From: Escallonia rubra
Taxonomy: Eukaryota > Streptophyta > Magnoliopsida > Escalloniales > Escalloniaceae
Direction of reading: 5' to 3'
NCBI GenBank assembly: GCA_033065855.1
Contig: JAVXUO010002982.1
Location: 302,012-366,011 of the forward strand
DNA length: 64,000 nt
How positions within the stretch are numbered: the stretch's first letter is position 1; each line of letters starts with the position of its first letter. The notes beneath the pieces are model-generated. The model saw nothing but the letters and a program-made list of their open reading frames with translations. It had not been told where the DNA came from and ran no database searches. This document shows, piece by piece, positions 1 through 11,546 of the stretch. The position numbers and the translations under genes were made by a program.

Positions 1-1217
1 AAAGTTGATGGCTTCTCTCTCGCGGGAAAATATATCATTCACAAAAGATAATTTCAGCAAACATAAGAAATCTTCAGAAATTCGAGTGGCTCGTCTTTAG
101 TTACACAAAGCAGTGGAGAGAGGGCTATGGGATAATGTTTTCAGTCTTTTGGTATTCAGTCAAGCTTGACGGGGGGTATTCGATAAGAAAAGAGAGTAGA
201 ATGCAAGATTGTGGGCATTGATTCCTTGAAGTATGCTCTGGCTTTATTTGGGAAGAAAGAACACGAGAGCTTGTGATTGGATGGATATTCTTACAGGGAG
301 ACTCGCGTCTGTTTTTGCACTTTTTTCTGTTGGACAGAGGACACAATGAGTGGTTCTTATGATGCCCATCCAGCTTTGGGCTTTGTATAGATAAGTACCA
401 AATTTTGTGTACATAGGTTGTGCCCCCAGTATGGCGACTTTTGTTAATATATCTTTACTACATATGCTACGGCTTGCAAACCGTTTCTGGCAACTACTGC
501 TGCATGTGCACTTCAGTGATTAGGGAGAGAATGCATATCTCCATAAACTGGGATGATCGCAACTGATCATGAGATAAGCTCAATTTGGAGGCAGCTATAT
601 TCTGATTCCTTCGGGAAAAACAAGGAGATAATTGTGGTTCTAAGCTAATGAAGAGATTGTAAGATATAGTAAAAGCCTAATTGCTCGAGTGTTTTTAATG
701 CTCAGTACATCAACTTGTTAGGAAAGGTTGTCCCTGTTTATATGCTCTGCCTTGTCTTCTAGCCACTTGAGTAATCTATCCTCCCTTGCTAGTCTTTATC
801 AGTTTACAGAATCACAAGCAAAAATTCACAGTTCTTTACAAAAGAAAACATTAATTGAATCAGAGTGGGAAGATATTGAACCACTTTTAGTTTTAGATAA
901 GTTAACAGAATGTGGTCAGCTGTACCGTACATAAAGGAGCTGAATACCCAAAAAAGACTGGGGGAAAACTTTTATGTAACAAGCGATGACAGAGATGTTA
1001 ATAAGCAAGGTAGGTTCTTTCGTTTTCCGAAAACAGAGAACTTCTTCAAAACTGGCATACAGTAAAGCCGGAACGTGATCTAACATTCAATCTATTTGAA
1101 CAGCAAGCATTGCCTCCCAGATGCCATGCATGTTCCACTCTGATGAATGAGAACTTTCTGGGGTCACTAAAAAGTCTTTACATCCTATCTAGCATACAAA
1201 AACAATAATTCCAATCA
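1..1217. other. gene-free stretch at left edge
   Basis: AT-rich sequence with only short open frames (under 80 codons) that resemble no family I know. It may be intron or downstream sequence of the ARMC8-like gene to its right, which reads leftwards, but no armadillo exon is recognisable here. Confidence 0.5.
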
Positions 1218-1226
1218 TAAAGGCTT

Positions 1227-2588
1227 GAGGAAGCTCTAAACATGGTCCCTGTACGTATACCATTCAGCCACTTTAGTCCCTGTTCTATCTTTTGATACGT
1301 CATGGTCCTTCTAGTTTACCACATCAGCCACGGTAGTCCTTTTGCCACTTTCCGTCAAATTTTGCCTGTTAGTCAACCCCGTGGAAGGGGCAAAAGAGTG
1401 ATTTCCTCCAGAGAAGCTCCTTTATGGTCCCTGAACTACTAGCATATTGCTGAATTAGTTCCTGTCTTCCTGCATTAATGTTTAGCAGTCAGGTCCTTTA
1501 GCACCATCACCACCGAGCCCTCCACCATCATCACCACCCTGCCACCATCACAACCAACACCACACCACCTCTTCCCTACAACGACCACATCAAGCAGAGA
1601 CCAACACCTAAGTCGAACAGATGGCAAATCCTACATCACCACCACCTTTCCCCTCAGAGCAACCAACACCCCAGCGATACTCTACTCCCCGAGCCACCAC
1701 ACATTTTCAACCTCGATTGCTCAAAACTCATGTTTTAGATAAAATTAATGTCTCTGAAACATCTATTGCTCGTGGTAGACGTTGGTTTGCACATATTGGG
1801 TTTTCGGCCAAGGAGTTGTCGACACCAACAATTTTTACGAACTTACCCCGTTGAAGTTCTGATTTCATCCCTAGTTTACATCAATAAAAGGAAATAAACC
1901 CTAGTGCTTAAGAAAAGAATATGGGATTTTAGGTGAACCCTCACCTTGCAACTGTCACATGAATTTCTTTGTTGTAGTGATGGATTTAGGGCAAAGAAGG
2001 TGGTCTCAGAAGTGGGTTGTGGTTTAAACCCTGAAGGAGTGTTGCTTTACTTGTGTGCAGCATTTGCAGAGGGATTATCGTCGCAGTATAAGAATTGGAA
2101 GAAGAAGTGGTTGGTGGGGGTTGGGGGGGGGGGGGGGGGGGGGGGGGTGGTGTTAGGGGTGGAAACATGTTCGGCCAGATTGTGGTCGGGAAATCAGACA
2201 GGATGATTGGGGAGGGATTAGGGTTCTTTGGTGGCCCTATTATTGGTTGGGGCATCAATTGCTATTATTGTTAACATCAAAATCTGGTGAAGTGACCAAA
2301 AGGATGAAGCTGGCAAAATGTGCTTCAACATCAGCTCTAAAAAAACTAGTTCAGGGACTAATTCAGCAAAGTGTCCATATCACAGGGATTATAAAGGAGT
2401 TTTTGCCGGAGGAAATGACTCTTTTTTCCCGGCAATGGAGCCAACTAACAGGCACAATTTGACTGAAAGGTGCAAAAGTACTATGCTTGCTAACACGGTA
2501 AAGTATAAGGACTATAACGGCTAAAAAATATTACAGGGATGGACCGGGTAAACGCTACACTTACAGGGACCATGGTGGAAGTTTCCTC
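1227..2588. mobile_element. Mutator-like element with long terminal inverted repeats
   Basis: The two ends are long imperfect inverted repeats: about 290 bases from 1227 match the reverse complement of about 270 bases ending at 2588, both containing CATGGTCCCTGTA near the tip. A perfect 9-bp direct repeat TAAAGGCTT flanks the unit (1218-1226 and 2589-2597), the target-site length of Mutator transposons. No transposase is visible. The interior holds a 77-codon open frame (1621-1854) and short coding-like pieces around 1980-2260, interrupted by a 25-base G run at 2123-2147. This could be captured host sequence (Pack-MULE), but I do not recognise the donor. Confidence 0.85.
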
Positions 2589-2857
2589 TAAAGGCTTTTA
2601 TTAGATTGTTTCAAGGTATATCTACAATAGATACAACTAAACAATGGTCGTATGTTCCACCGTAGTGGGCTTCCATAGAAAATAATGGAGTTCAAAACAA
2701 CAAGAGCAGTTTACACGGCTCGGTCAAGTTTCAGTGCACGAACTGTGCTCAGTTGGCTCGCCAACCATCTTGGCTTAGTTCAAACTACTTAAAATGAAGA
2801 CTACATGCCCAAAACCACTATTGAAGTGGTATGACTACTGAGTGCCCAAAAGTAGTA

Positions 2858-3236
2858 CCCCCTCCGTCCCACATAAATTGATCATATTTTCTTTTTGGGT
2901 CGTCCCACAAAAATTGCCTACTTTTCCAAAATAAGAAAGATTCTGTAGGTATTTTTACATATTTACCCTTTTTATACTTTTTTATTCTATTTCTATCTCC
3001 ACATTTAACTCTCCACCAACTCATTTTCTCTCTCCTGACCCAGCTTCTTACACTTTTCAACTCTATATCTCTCTCCACATTTAGCACTCCACTAAATCAT
3101 TTTATCTCTCCTGGCCCGCTTTCTTCCTCTCTTCTCTCTAAAAAGTAGAATGGGAAACATACAATATATGACCAATATCCTTAATCTGCGGGGGGGGGGG
3201 GGGGGGAAATGATCGAATTATGTGGGACGGAGGGAG
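2858..3236. mobile_element. Stowaway-type MITE
   Basis: The left end CCCCCTCCGTCCCACATAAA and the right end TTATGTGGGACGGAGGGAG are inverted repeats of the classic Stowaway (Tc1/mariner) tip, with a TA duplication at 2856-2857 and 3237-3238. The 379-bp interior is non-coding, with CT-rich repeated blocks and a 17-base G run at 3190-3206. Confidence 0.85.
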
Positions 3237-3404
3237 TAGTACCTTTCTCTGGGATCATATTTTCAACCTTTAACTATAATAATGAAATACTATTTGGCTA
3301 CATCAAGAAATTCTACTTAGTTTCAGTATGTTAGGTAGGTAAATCTACACTAGAAATAAACCAACCTATTAGGAAGCACATGCACCTCATATAGGTTGAG
3401 GTAT

Positions 3405-4152
3405 GGTGTCCAACACCTCACCGACACCTCCGGACACCTGTCCGACACCTCTGGACACCTGTCTGACACCTCTCAGCGGTGTCCGAATATATTTATTTAT
3501 TTTTTAATTACCGGACACCGTGTCGGACACCTCTTCGAGAAGTGCCTCCACGCGTATGGGGCCAAAGTGCAGTATTTCAAACTTATTTCAGGGACAAATA
3601 TGGGGTTTTTTAGAAATGAACTTTTAGGGCCTAATCAAATCAACCCAGCAAAAGGTACCTTCTTCTTTCTCTCTCATCTCTCTCTTTTCCTTCTTTTTAT
3701 TACTTAAAGCATCCAAGTTTGCCAGTCCGGAGTAAGAAAGGTCAACATCACCGACCTTATTTACAGACCCATCTGGCAATATAAAACCTCCCCTTCATGC
3801 CTTTGGTGCCATGTCTTTTTTCCTTCTCTCTCGTTATTGTTGAGACTCTAATCTCAGTACTGTCGAGACATTGAATTGCTTTCTTGTTAGCAACCTTCTT
3901 TCTTGTTACTGTTAAGACTATTCATGTTACTAGCTTTCTCTCTCATCCCTTTTGAACGAAATTTAGTTGCTCGAATTGATGGTTATTTTTAGTATAAATA
4001 TTTATATATGTATATACATATATATGTATATAATAAAGTATATTAAAAAATTCAGCGGTGTCCTGCAGTGTCCAAAATCTGATTTTTTGGAAATTGCGGT
4101 GTCCGGTGTCCCAGTCGGTGTCGGACACGGACACTGTGTCCGTGCTACCTAG
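3405..4152. repeat. GTGTC/GACAC-rich repeat block
   Basis: Two clusters of short complementary motifs (GGTGTC, GGACAC, TGTCGGACAC) lie at about 3407-3560 and 4041-4146, separated by CT-rich DNA and a TATATG microsatellite near 4000-4032. Similar motifs occur in the arms of the MITE at 7547-7888 and at 62409-62447. It looks like a fold-back MITE family, but paired termini and a target duplication were not found. Confidence 0.45.
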
Positions 4153-6336
4153 CGGCGACTTATGTGCAGAGGATGTACACTAAAGCCAAAAGGCAAAGAA
4201 TAACTATTCATAAAGCCAGAAATGACTCTTAAGAGTCAAGTCAAGCCTATTTAATCCAAAAGAGTACGAGATATATAGGACTCCTCATTCTTTGACCGCT
4301 CAATAGTTTTGCTCTCGCCAAATCGTCCACATGAGTAATGAAAAGAAGCCCTTCACTCCGAAGACATAGTCTATGGCATAAATGATCAGAAGCAACTTAA
4401 CTAAAATGAAATTGATGCGCATGTTAGGGAACTAACAACGGGATCTACAAGGAGCCTCTCCACCAAAGGGAGGCCCACAAAGAGTGACATCTCAAAGTAT
4501 TAAACGGTGACATCCAAGCTGCGAGGAGACCATAAGAGTTTGTAAACTCTCAGTCCTGTGAAGAAAACTCCATAGTTGGGTACAAAACATCCCTGATCTG
4601 GCAATTGATATATTAACTCCTAATCAGCAATGCCCCTTGAAAATTCCGACCAACTAAGTGGTATCACCTAGACGATTTTAAAACAAAGAAAATATCATGC
4701 TCCAACAATCTATCAAAACCAGACTATGAAGAAGTTGATGATTACCCCACCCTCCCCTTCCCCCCACGTCAAAGTCACACTTTCTGCATGAAACACCAAG
4801 TACCATTTCATCAGCATCCACAAGTTCACACTCATAAAGATTCCACCTCCCCAGCCAAGCAAAAAAAAGAAGGCAGCTCAATCCTTGGCCTTTCATTTCC
4901 AAATAACCTTCCACGAAGACAAGAGCCCCCTCCGCCAGTCTGAATGGAATTATAAGACACCGCTGTAAATTTTCTATCGAGATCCCTTTCTCAACGCACT
5001 TATTCTCACCTCTCTGAAACCAAATGAAACTGTCATCCCGAAAGTCCTGCATCTCAGTCAACCAATCTTGAAGATTCCTTTCAGAGAGAATATTCCAAAA
5101 AGTGTCCGATTGTTCTAAGAAGACCACAAAGAGCAGGAAACAATCGCTAAATCTTGAGCTAAATGTCACCCAGAACAATCACCCATCTCCACCCTTTTCT
5201 AATTCCTTTCCAAAACTCAAATGTCTTATAGTGCACCTAGTATATTCGCAGAACAACACTATTCTAGTATCTAATATCTAATCTCAATCTATAGACATGG
5301 ACCTCCTGCATTCTTGCAAGAAAACGAGAGATGAAGGCATCAGAGACGACAAAAACCACAGACAATTGAGTTTCTCATGAAAACACAACATCAACAGGTC
5401 CTGCTGTTATCATACATATCACATTAGAGGAAATATCTCGACGATCATCGCCATGTCATCATGTTATAATGAATATGCCAATCATAGCTGTTTCCATGTC
5501 TAGCAGCAATAGGAACCAATTTTCATGCAAAACATATTCGCAGGCAACCTTGTATTCGGATCATAAAGACCACTGGTAAGTACTACCAAAAGGACCATTA
5601 ATTCCTAAAAACTTATAATAGGAACAAGTCCTAGTTTTGTAAAATATTCCACAAGGATGAAAGATCATTTCATCTCTCTTTTGTCCTTGTAACACTTTTC
5701 AAGCATTTTGACCCTTGATTTACCAAACACGAATTCAGACATAAATTGTTCGTACTTGTCTTATTCTAACTAAAAGCATTCCTAACTAAGTATAGTACAA
5801 CTCGCATAATTCATAAACACACAATATGTAGATATTTAGCTTGTAACTTAAGTAGCTAATATTTGGTTCTCATTGACACCAAGCTTGATAAGTGGTGGAT
5901 GAAAACGTTTGTTTATGTTTACAAGTTTTTACGAGGTTAAACTAATTGAATATATCATTTATGAACAGAGACAGGTACAGTTCCTATCTTCACATGCTAA
6001 CAAAACTTACTAAATCAGGAAAGTGCACAATTGCAGCACGCACTACCACTCTAGCAGTAAAAACTAACGAGTTAAACAAGTATGTACGTATCTAAATTGC
6101 GCATATATGCATAAGCGCTGTATCACATGCATAGTTATATATAGCTAAAAAGTCGAGCAGGCTAGGAATCCTGCCCTGATTCTTCTGACACAAAACTGCT
6201 CAACTGAAAAGAGCAAGCATGCAAAAAGAGGGAAACATTGGGGGGGAGGAAAAAAAAGAGAGGTTGCTAAAAACACTACAACAGAACTATAAACTTCCAC
6301 TTGTTCAAATTTAATTCAGTCTCTAAAACAACAGAC
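4153..6336. other. no gene recognised
   Basis: AT-rich DNA directly downstream of ARMC8-like exon 2, so probably intron sequence of that gene. A 166-codon open frame on the minus strand (4678-5178) has no recognisable domain and is treated as chance. Confidence 0.4.
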
Positions 6337-9300
6337 CTTCAAAGAAAGGAACCTCGACCTGCAGCATTCCAATTTTGAGCACAGACTGGACAGTGCCAGA
6401 AATATCCCTTCGAGGCGCTTGGCATGTAATGAACCATTAGCCAAGTGGTTGCAAAGTTTATCAACAGCATTTGCCTCAAATGCTAACTTTTGTAGATCCT
6501 CCTTTTCTGCAATTAAACTACATAAAGCAAAGGCAGCTTCATCTCCAACTTGACCAGAATCATCAAGAAGCTCAAGCAATATCAATATCAATTTGGTTTT
6601 GATTCCAACACCTTCAAGATAGGAAGGAGAGGTGTTTCTAATAGCAATCAAGCACATGCACGCTAGCAATCTTGTCCGAGGATACCTATCCTTTGTTAAC
6701 TCGGTTACAATACTCAATGCTCTTCCACTTTCAGGTCCTACAAACTTTGAAATGACTTCTGGATTAGAATTGATGATTGTGGCTATAGACTCTAAACTAG
6801 CATCTCTCTGGCTGAGAGAACCTCCAAGAAGACTACTAAGCTTCTTCAAGACGCCTGCATCACTCAGAGCCTTTTGCTCTATACTTGTCTCGCAAGAGTG
6901 TGTGATGATACTTGCACCCAGTCCAGTGACGTTTTCATTTTCTTTATTCAACAGGGCAAGAAGAAATTCCATGTTTTTCTTTTGAAGAAACTCATACTTC
7001 AGAGCCAATTTTGATTGATAAATCATTCTAAGGGAACGAGCGGCTGCATCCACAACCTGCAGAACAGACAAAGACTTTCAAATGTCATTCGGAATCACAC
7101 AGACCATATACAGTGACTGATATGTGTAATGAAAAGTTCATTAACAAACCGTTCCCCACCAAATTGTACACTGAAGTGACAGTAGCTATGAGGACAAATT
7201 AAATCTATGACAAAGAAACATCAAATTTGAGGCTAAATTCCTACCCCAAAGTCACTACAGGGTCAACAATTATCACTCATGCATCTTTTCCCGCCAAAAG
7301 GTGTCCATTTAGCCCGTCCATAGCTAAAGTGCTAGTAGATTTCGTAATATTAAGTTGAAGAACAAAGATAGTTTGAAAAACAACTCTCGCAACTTACTTC
7401 ATGTTCAATCCACTTTCCTCGTACTAGCCCACGTATGAGCTCTAACTGAAAGTTCCTAATATTCAAAGCATCAAGGCATAAGTTTCTGCTGAGAAGACAA
7501 TACTTTGCTAAGACAGCAGCAGTATCGCGATAATAGACTAATAGTATATGTTACATGGACTCTATACGAGTGTCCAAGTCGGACACGTGTCCAAGTGTCG
7601 GATTCGTCTATTTTTCAAAACCCACGACACAGGGACACGGCAAAATATTTCTATCTATTACTATTTTTTAGTTGCCCCATAGGTACCATGGTGTTTTTGT
7701 GGCGCACATTGTTTTCATTGAAATCTTACCTCATCTCAAAGCAATAACAAATTAAAAGAAACACTTCAAGACAGAGTTCTTAGTGGCATATCCTATGAGA
7801 TATGTCGGACACATATCCCATACCCATGTCCAAGTGTCGAGTGTCCGACACGGGTACTTCAGACATTTTGAAGAGTCCATGTAACATAGCGAATAGTGTG
7901 GTAGCAGAAGCTACACGTTCATATCCAAGTTCACACATGCGAGCATAAATATATCCAAAAGAAACCGATAGAGTAGACTAAAGTTGTCCCTAAAACTAAA
8001 AAGATGGGGAAAATGTAATCCTCCTGGAAGAATACATCCCCTGCAGGGAACTGTGGCCAACATGTCCAACTATTAGATCTAAATTAGGAGACTCAGAACA
8101 GCTAACCACCCATTTGATCATAACTTATTTAGCATATATTACCCTCAACGGTAAAGTTAGAGAAAGGAAGAACAGAGTAAGAGGAAAAGCATAAAAGGCA
8201 ACAAGATCAGGAAAGAGACCTCCAACTTCAATCATTACCTTTGGACCAATTCCATCAAACGTTGCATTGTTATTTTCGAAAATAATCGCAACAAAAACCA
8301 ATTAAAGTGGCTTTTCTGTGATGCCGACCAAGGTAGTATGCAGTAAATGGATAGTGAGCAAAGAGTAAGCAGTCTTTATTCTACAATTATTTTGCACCTT
8401 TTCTTTTTGTGATCTCAATTTCACCTCAAACTAGGTTAAACTAGCACATACTGCAATCTTGCTTGGTGCTTCCGTTCATTAGCCTAAGCATCCAAGACTC
8501 CAAGTGACACTTCATTCAAAAAGGATAAAGAGTTTTTCCTTAGCAATTAGCTGAAGCAAACATATCTAGGATTACTCTGCTATTCTGTCTGCCTTCAAAC
8601 TCCTGTACTTTTCAGAATGTCTACAACTTCCAAAAGCTAGCGCTTTTTGGTACACATTTCCCAAGTATACCACTTTATTAAGCTAAGGAGACACCATTAA
8701 TAGGGGTAGAAATAGCTCTCACGAAACTGAGTGAGTTCAGTTCTCTACTACTCGAGAATATTTACCTGGTACTGTAATCACAGCACCTTGTTTTGCAATT
8801 CCTGTTCTTGCTTGCATAACATTAGAAGAAAGAATAGATGCAGGTCATCCTCTTGATGCTCCCTCACACAGCAACCACTGTGTGCAATCTCCTCAATGAT
8901 CATAATTCGCTTTTTCTACTTCGACCAATTTTTCATTCTCGCAGGCTCACTTCTAACATTTGAACTTTCACCCAGAACATAATTTTACTTAAACCACCAA
9001 TGTTTAGCTCCAATGTCAATCACTCCACAGGTTGAAGCCTCTTTGCCTCATACAGATTTGACTTAGGCCCAAAAAGACATTTGATGAACCCTAAACCAGA
9101 ACCACATAAATAACACGCCTAGTAGTCAATGTTCTTCTATATGTAACCACCTTTCACCATCTACATTACTCTCCCTGTCACATCGGATTTTCCCCTTCGA
9201 CTTTCTACGAATTCCTATGACAGATTTAGTACACATAAACATTCAATTTACTCAATTAGCAACAATAAACTAGACAAGTATCGCTTCGCAAGTCAAGCTA

Positions 9301-10366
9301 CGGTCAAAATAATGAGTAAAATCATGTTTACATGCACCGGTATTTATCCTTGGAATTCGAGGAAAAAAAAGTCAACAGAGAAAATCAGATGTAACAGAGG
9401 GAGTATTCATTTGGATCTTCAACATAGCAACATTTCTTACATGAGCATAACATTCACTAATTTAAGCCATTTTCTCCCAATCAACCAGAAAAACCATATG
9501 ATTGCACTATCCAGGACATTTACCACAATTATGTCTATAGACTTGAATTACACTTTAAAATGAATTTAGCACAGGCAAAATTAGCCCCAAATCCTCCTTT
9601 TGATTTCTAGAAAATTCAATCTAGATTTAGAAAAGTACTCCTCCCAATCCATTACATTTTTCTTCTTTGACTTCTCACAGGAATACCTAGGATACGTTAA
9701 GTCTTTATGGAAACAGATTTCAATTCTAAGGTGGCCGAAGCTTCATATAATCTCAATTTCCCAATGTTTATCACAAAAAACCAAAACTAGTACATGTAAA
9801 AGGACAAAATTGTAAGGCATAACGTGACTAGATTTAGTACATCTAGACAATGGTTTTACTCATTGAATTTTACCGTTGCTTACTAATTTAATCAATTGCT
9901 ACTTGAGTTTCAAAATTAATGGATAACCCTAATCGCAAAAAGAAAAACCCAATAACGGAGGTAGTATGTTCGAGAAAAAATAGATTGAAATTGCCTTTTC
10001 ATTGGGATGGGAGACAAGGTTGAGTAGATAAGGAAAGGCTCCGGCATCGAGAACCGCCTTGACGCCGGCGTCGACGCCGCAGGAAAAGCTTCCGATGGCG
10101 GCCGCGGACTGGACGAGGAGAGACTCCACCTCATCGGAATCAGCGGCGGCGGAGGAGGCCGAGGAGAGGATGGAGACGACGGAGGGGACGGCGCCGAGGC
10201 CGATGTAGGAGAGCTTCTTGGTGCGGTTGCCGATGATCTGGTTCTTCAGCTCGCGGAGGAGCCTGAGCTTGGCGTCGCCATCGCGGCCGTCAGCGGCGGA
10301 GCTGAGGCGGAGGATCAGGTCTTCCGGCCGGTGGGGAGGGGCGGATGAGGCTGATGACGCTGGCAT
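6337..10366 (-). CDS. ARMC8: ARMC8-like armadillo-repeat protein, 5' part (exons 1-2)
   Basis: Two coding exons read leftwards: exon 1 at 10366-9995 (124 codons, starting MPASSASSAPP) and exon 2 at 7056-6337 (240 codons). Both junctions are phase 0. Exon 1 ends HPNEK and exon 2 opens VVDAAARSLRMIYQSK, joining as expected for plant ARMC8-type proteins. Helical armadillo repeats run through both exons, with landmarks KNQIIGNRTKK, SLLVQSAAAIGSF, GLGASIITHSCETS and DRYPRTRLLACM. In animals and yeast (Gid5) this protein is a scaffold of the CTLH/GID ubiquitin ligase; the plant role is inferred from homology. Exon 2 ends at a good GT donor (6336-6335), so the gene continues, but later exons are not visible down to base 1. 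The donor after exon 1 reads GC, not GT. The intron of about 2.9 kb carries MITEs. Confidence 0.85.
7547..7888. mobile_element. 342-bp MITE in ARMC8-like intron 1
   Basis: Perfect 16-bp terminal inverted repeats, TATGTTACATGGACTC at the left and its complement at the right, enclose non-coding DNA. Just inside each end lie GTGTCCAAGTCGGACACGTG-type motifs. The flanks share AATAGT but not at matching offsets, so the target duplication and superfamily are unresolved. Confidence 0.7.
9638..9961. mobile_element. possible degenerate Stowaway-like MITE
   Basis: The left tip CTCCTCCCAATCCATTACAT follows TA, and the right tip ends AACGGAG before GTA. Both resemble weakened Stowaway ends. If real, the element sits about 30 bp inside the intron next to the exon 1 donor. 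The match between the tips is poor. Confidence 0.3.
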
Positions 10367-11343
10367 GGCCGGGGAGTGACGGAGAATGTGTCATGTGACG
10401 AAGGAGAATCTCCGCCAACGCGTGTGCGCGTGCGCGTCAGCGTGCGAGAGAGAGAGTGGTACGATTTGAAAGTAAATTCGTGCGTAACTATGATTTGTTT
10501 GGAGGGGATCCGGTGGTATCCCGTCCATGGGTGGTCGGCACCATTTTATCCTCCAAATTCCAAGTCATCCACAAATTAACAATTAGAGTGTGAAAATAGC
10601 ATTACGTACATTTTTCGTATTGACAAGTTTATATATGCGTGTTTTTAGGTATACACGTGTTAAAAATGAAAGGGAAGTCAATAAAGTTAAATGAAGACAT
10701 TCACCTTAAAGATCGGCTAAGGAAAAGAACACGTTAAGCATTTGTTGCGTATATTTATGTGTAAGTTCTTGAATTTGCTCGTATAGACGACGTGCGAGAA
10801 GAGCAATCGATACAAGATATGAATTACAATCGATTTTTTTTTACTACGTTACTGCCGATAGTTGCTATCCAACTCCTCAGGGCTTATCGATTGCAGCAGC
10901 AGCTTGAGATCTATGTTTTGTACCTTAATAGCTACTTGTCGGTTGTAATAGATGGGTTATAGGATACAACCAATAGATAGCCACTAAAGAGAGAAATTTT
11001 GAATTATAGAGTGGTTTTTACATTTTCTTTTCCTCCTTTCAAACACCATATTAGAAAAATAGTAGCAAAATCACATAACAAACATAAATAATATGGAGTC
11101 TAAAAGGTGATATATGTCCCACTCCTGAACAGTTTGCTACCAGGTTCAAGGCAAATTATCGTCAAGATCCAACGAATCAACAAATTTGTAGATAGTAATT
11201 TTGCAGATTCCTTACAAATTTGCTCTACGATGTTTGTATAGGCTAAGAAATGAAAAGAAAATGATAATTGTTGAAGGTGCATTTTGTAATCTTAGAAATC
11301 TACATAGATTGATCTTAGAAAAGTTTAATCTTAGAAAGTTACT
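10367..11343. other. upstream region of ARMC8-like gene
   Basis: Sequence 5' of the ARMC8-like start codon. The first 90 bases are GC-rich with GCGTGTGCGCGTGCGCGTC and a GAGAGA run; the rest is AT-rich with no gene. Promoter function is inferred only from position, and no clear TATA box is seen. Confidence 0.4.
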
Positions 11344-11546
11344 CTATGTCATTGGGTTTTTTTTTATTTTTGATAACATCGAGAATTGCATAGATAAAGA
11401 GCTCAGTGATGAGCATAGTACATGAAAGAAAAGAATCATAACAAGCCATGATTTAGCAAAGTTAGAACATCCAAAAGGAAAAACAAAGCATATAAAAGGA
11501 CCCCCCATGTGTTGATTTTTCAGTATGCATTACAAAATTGGTAGGT

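Noticed and set aside
4678..5178. 166-codon open frame, minus strand
   Set aside because: No recognisable domain, biased toward Leu/Phe/Trp/Cys, no splice or homolog support; likely chance in intronic DNA.
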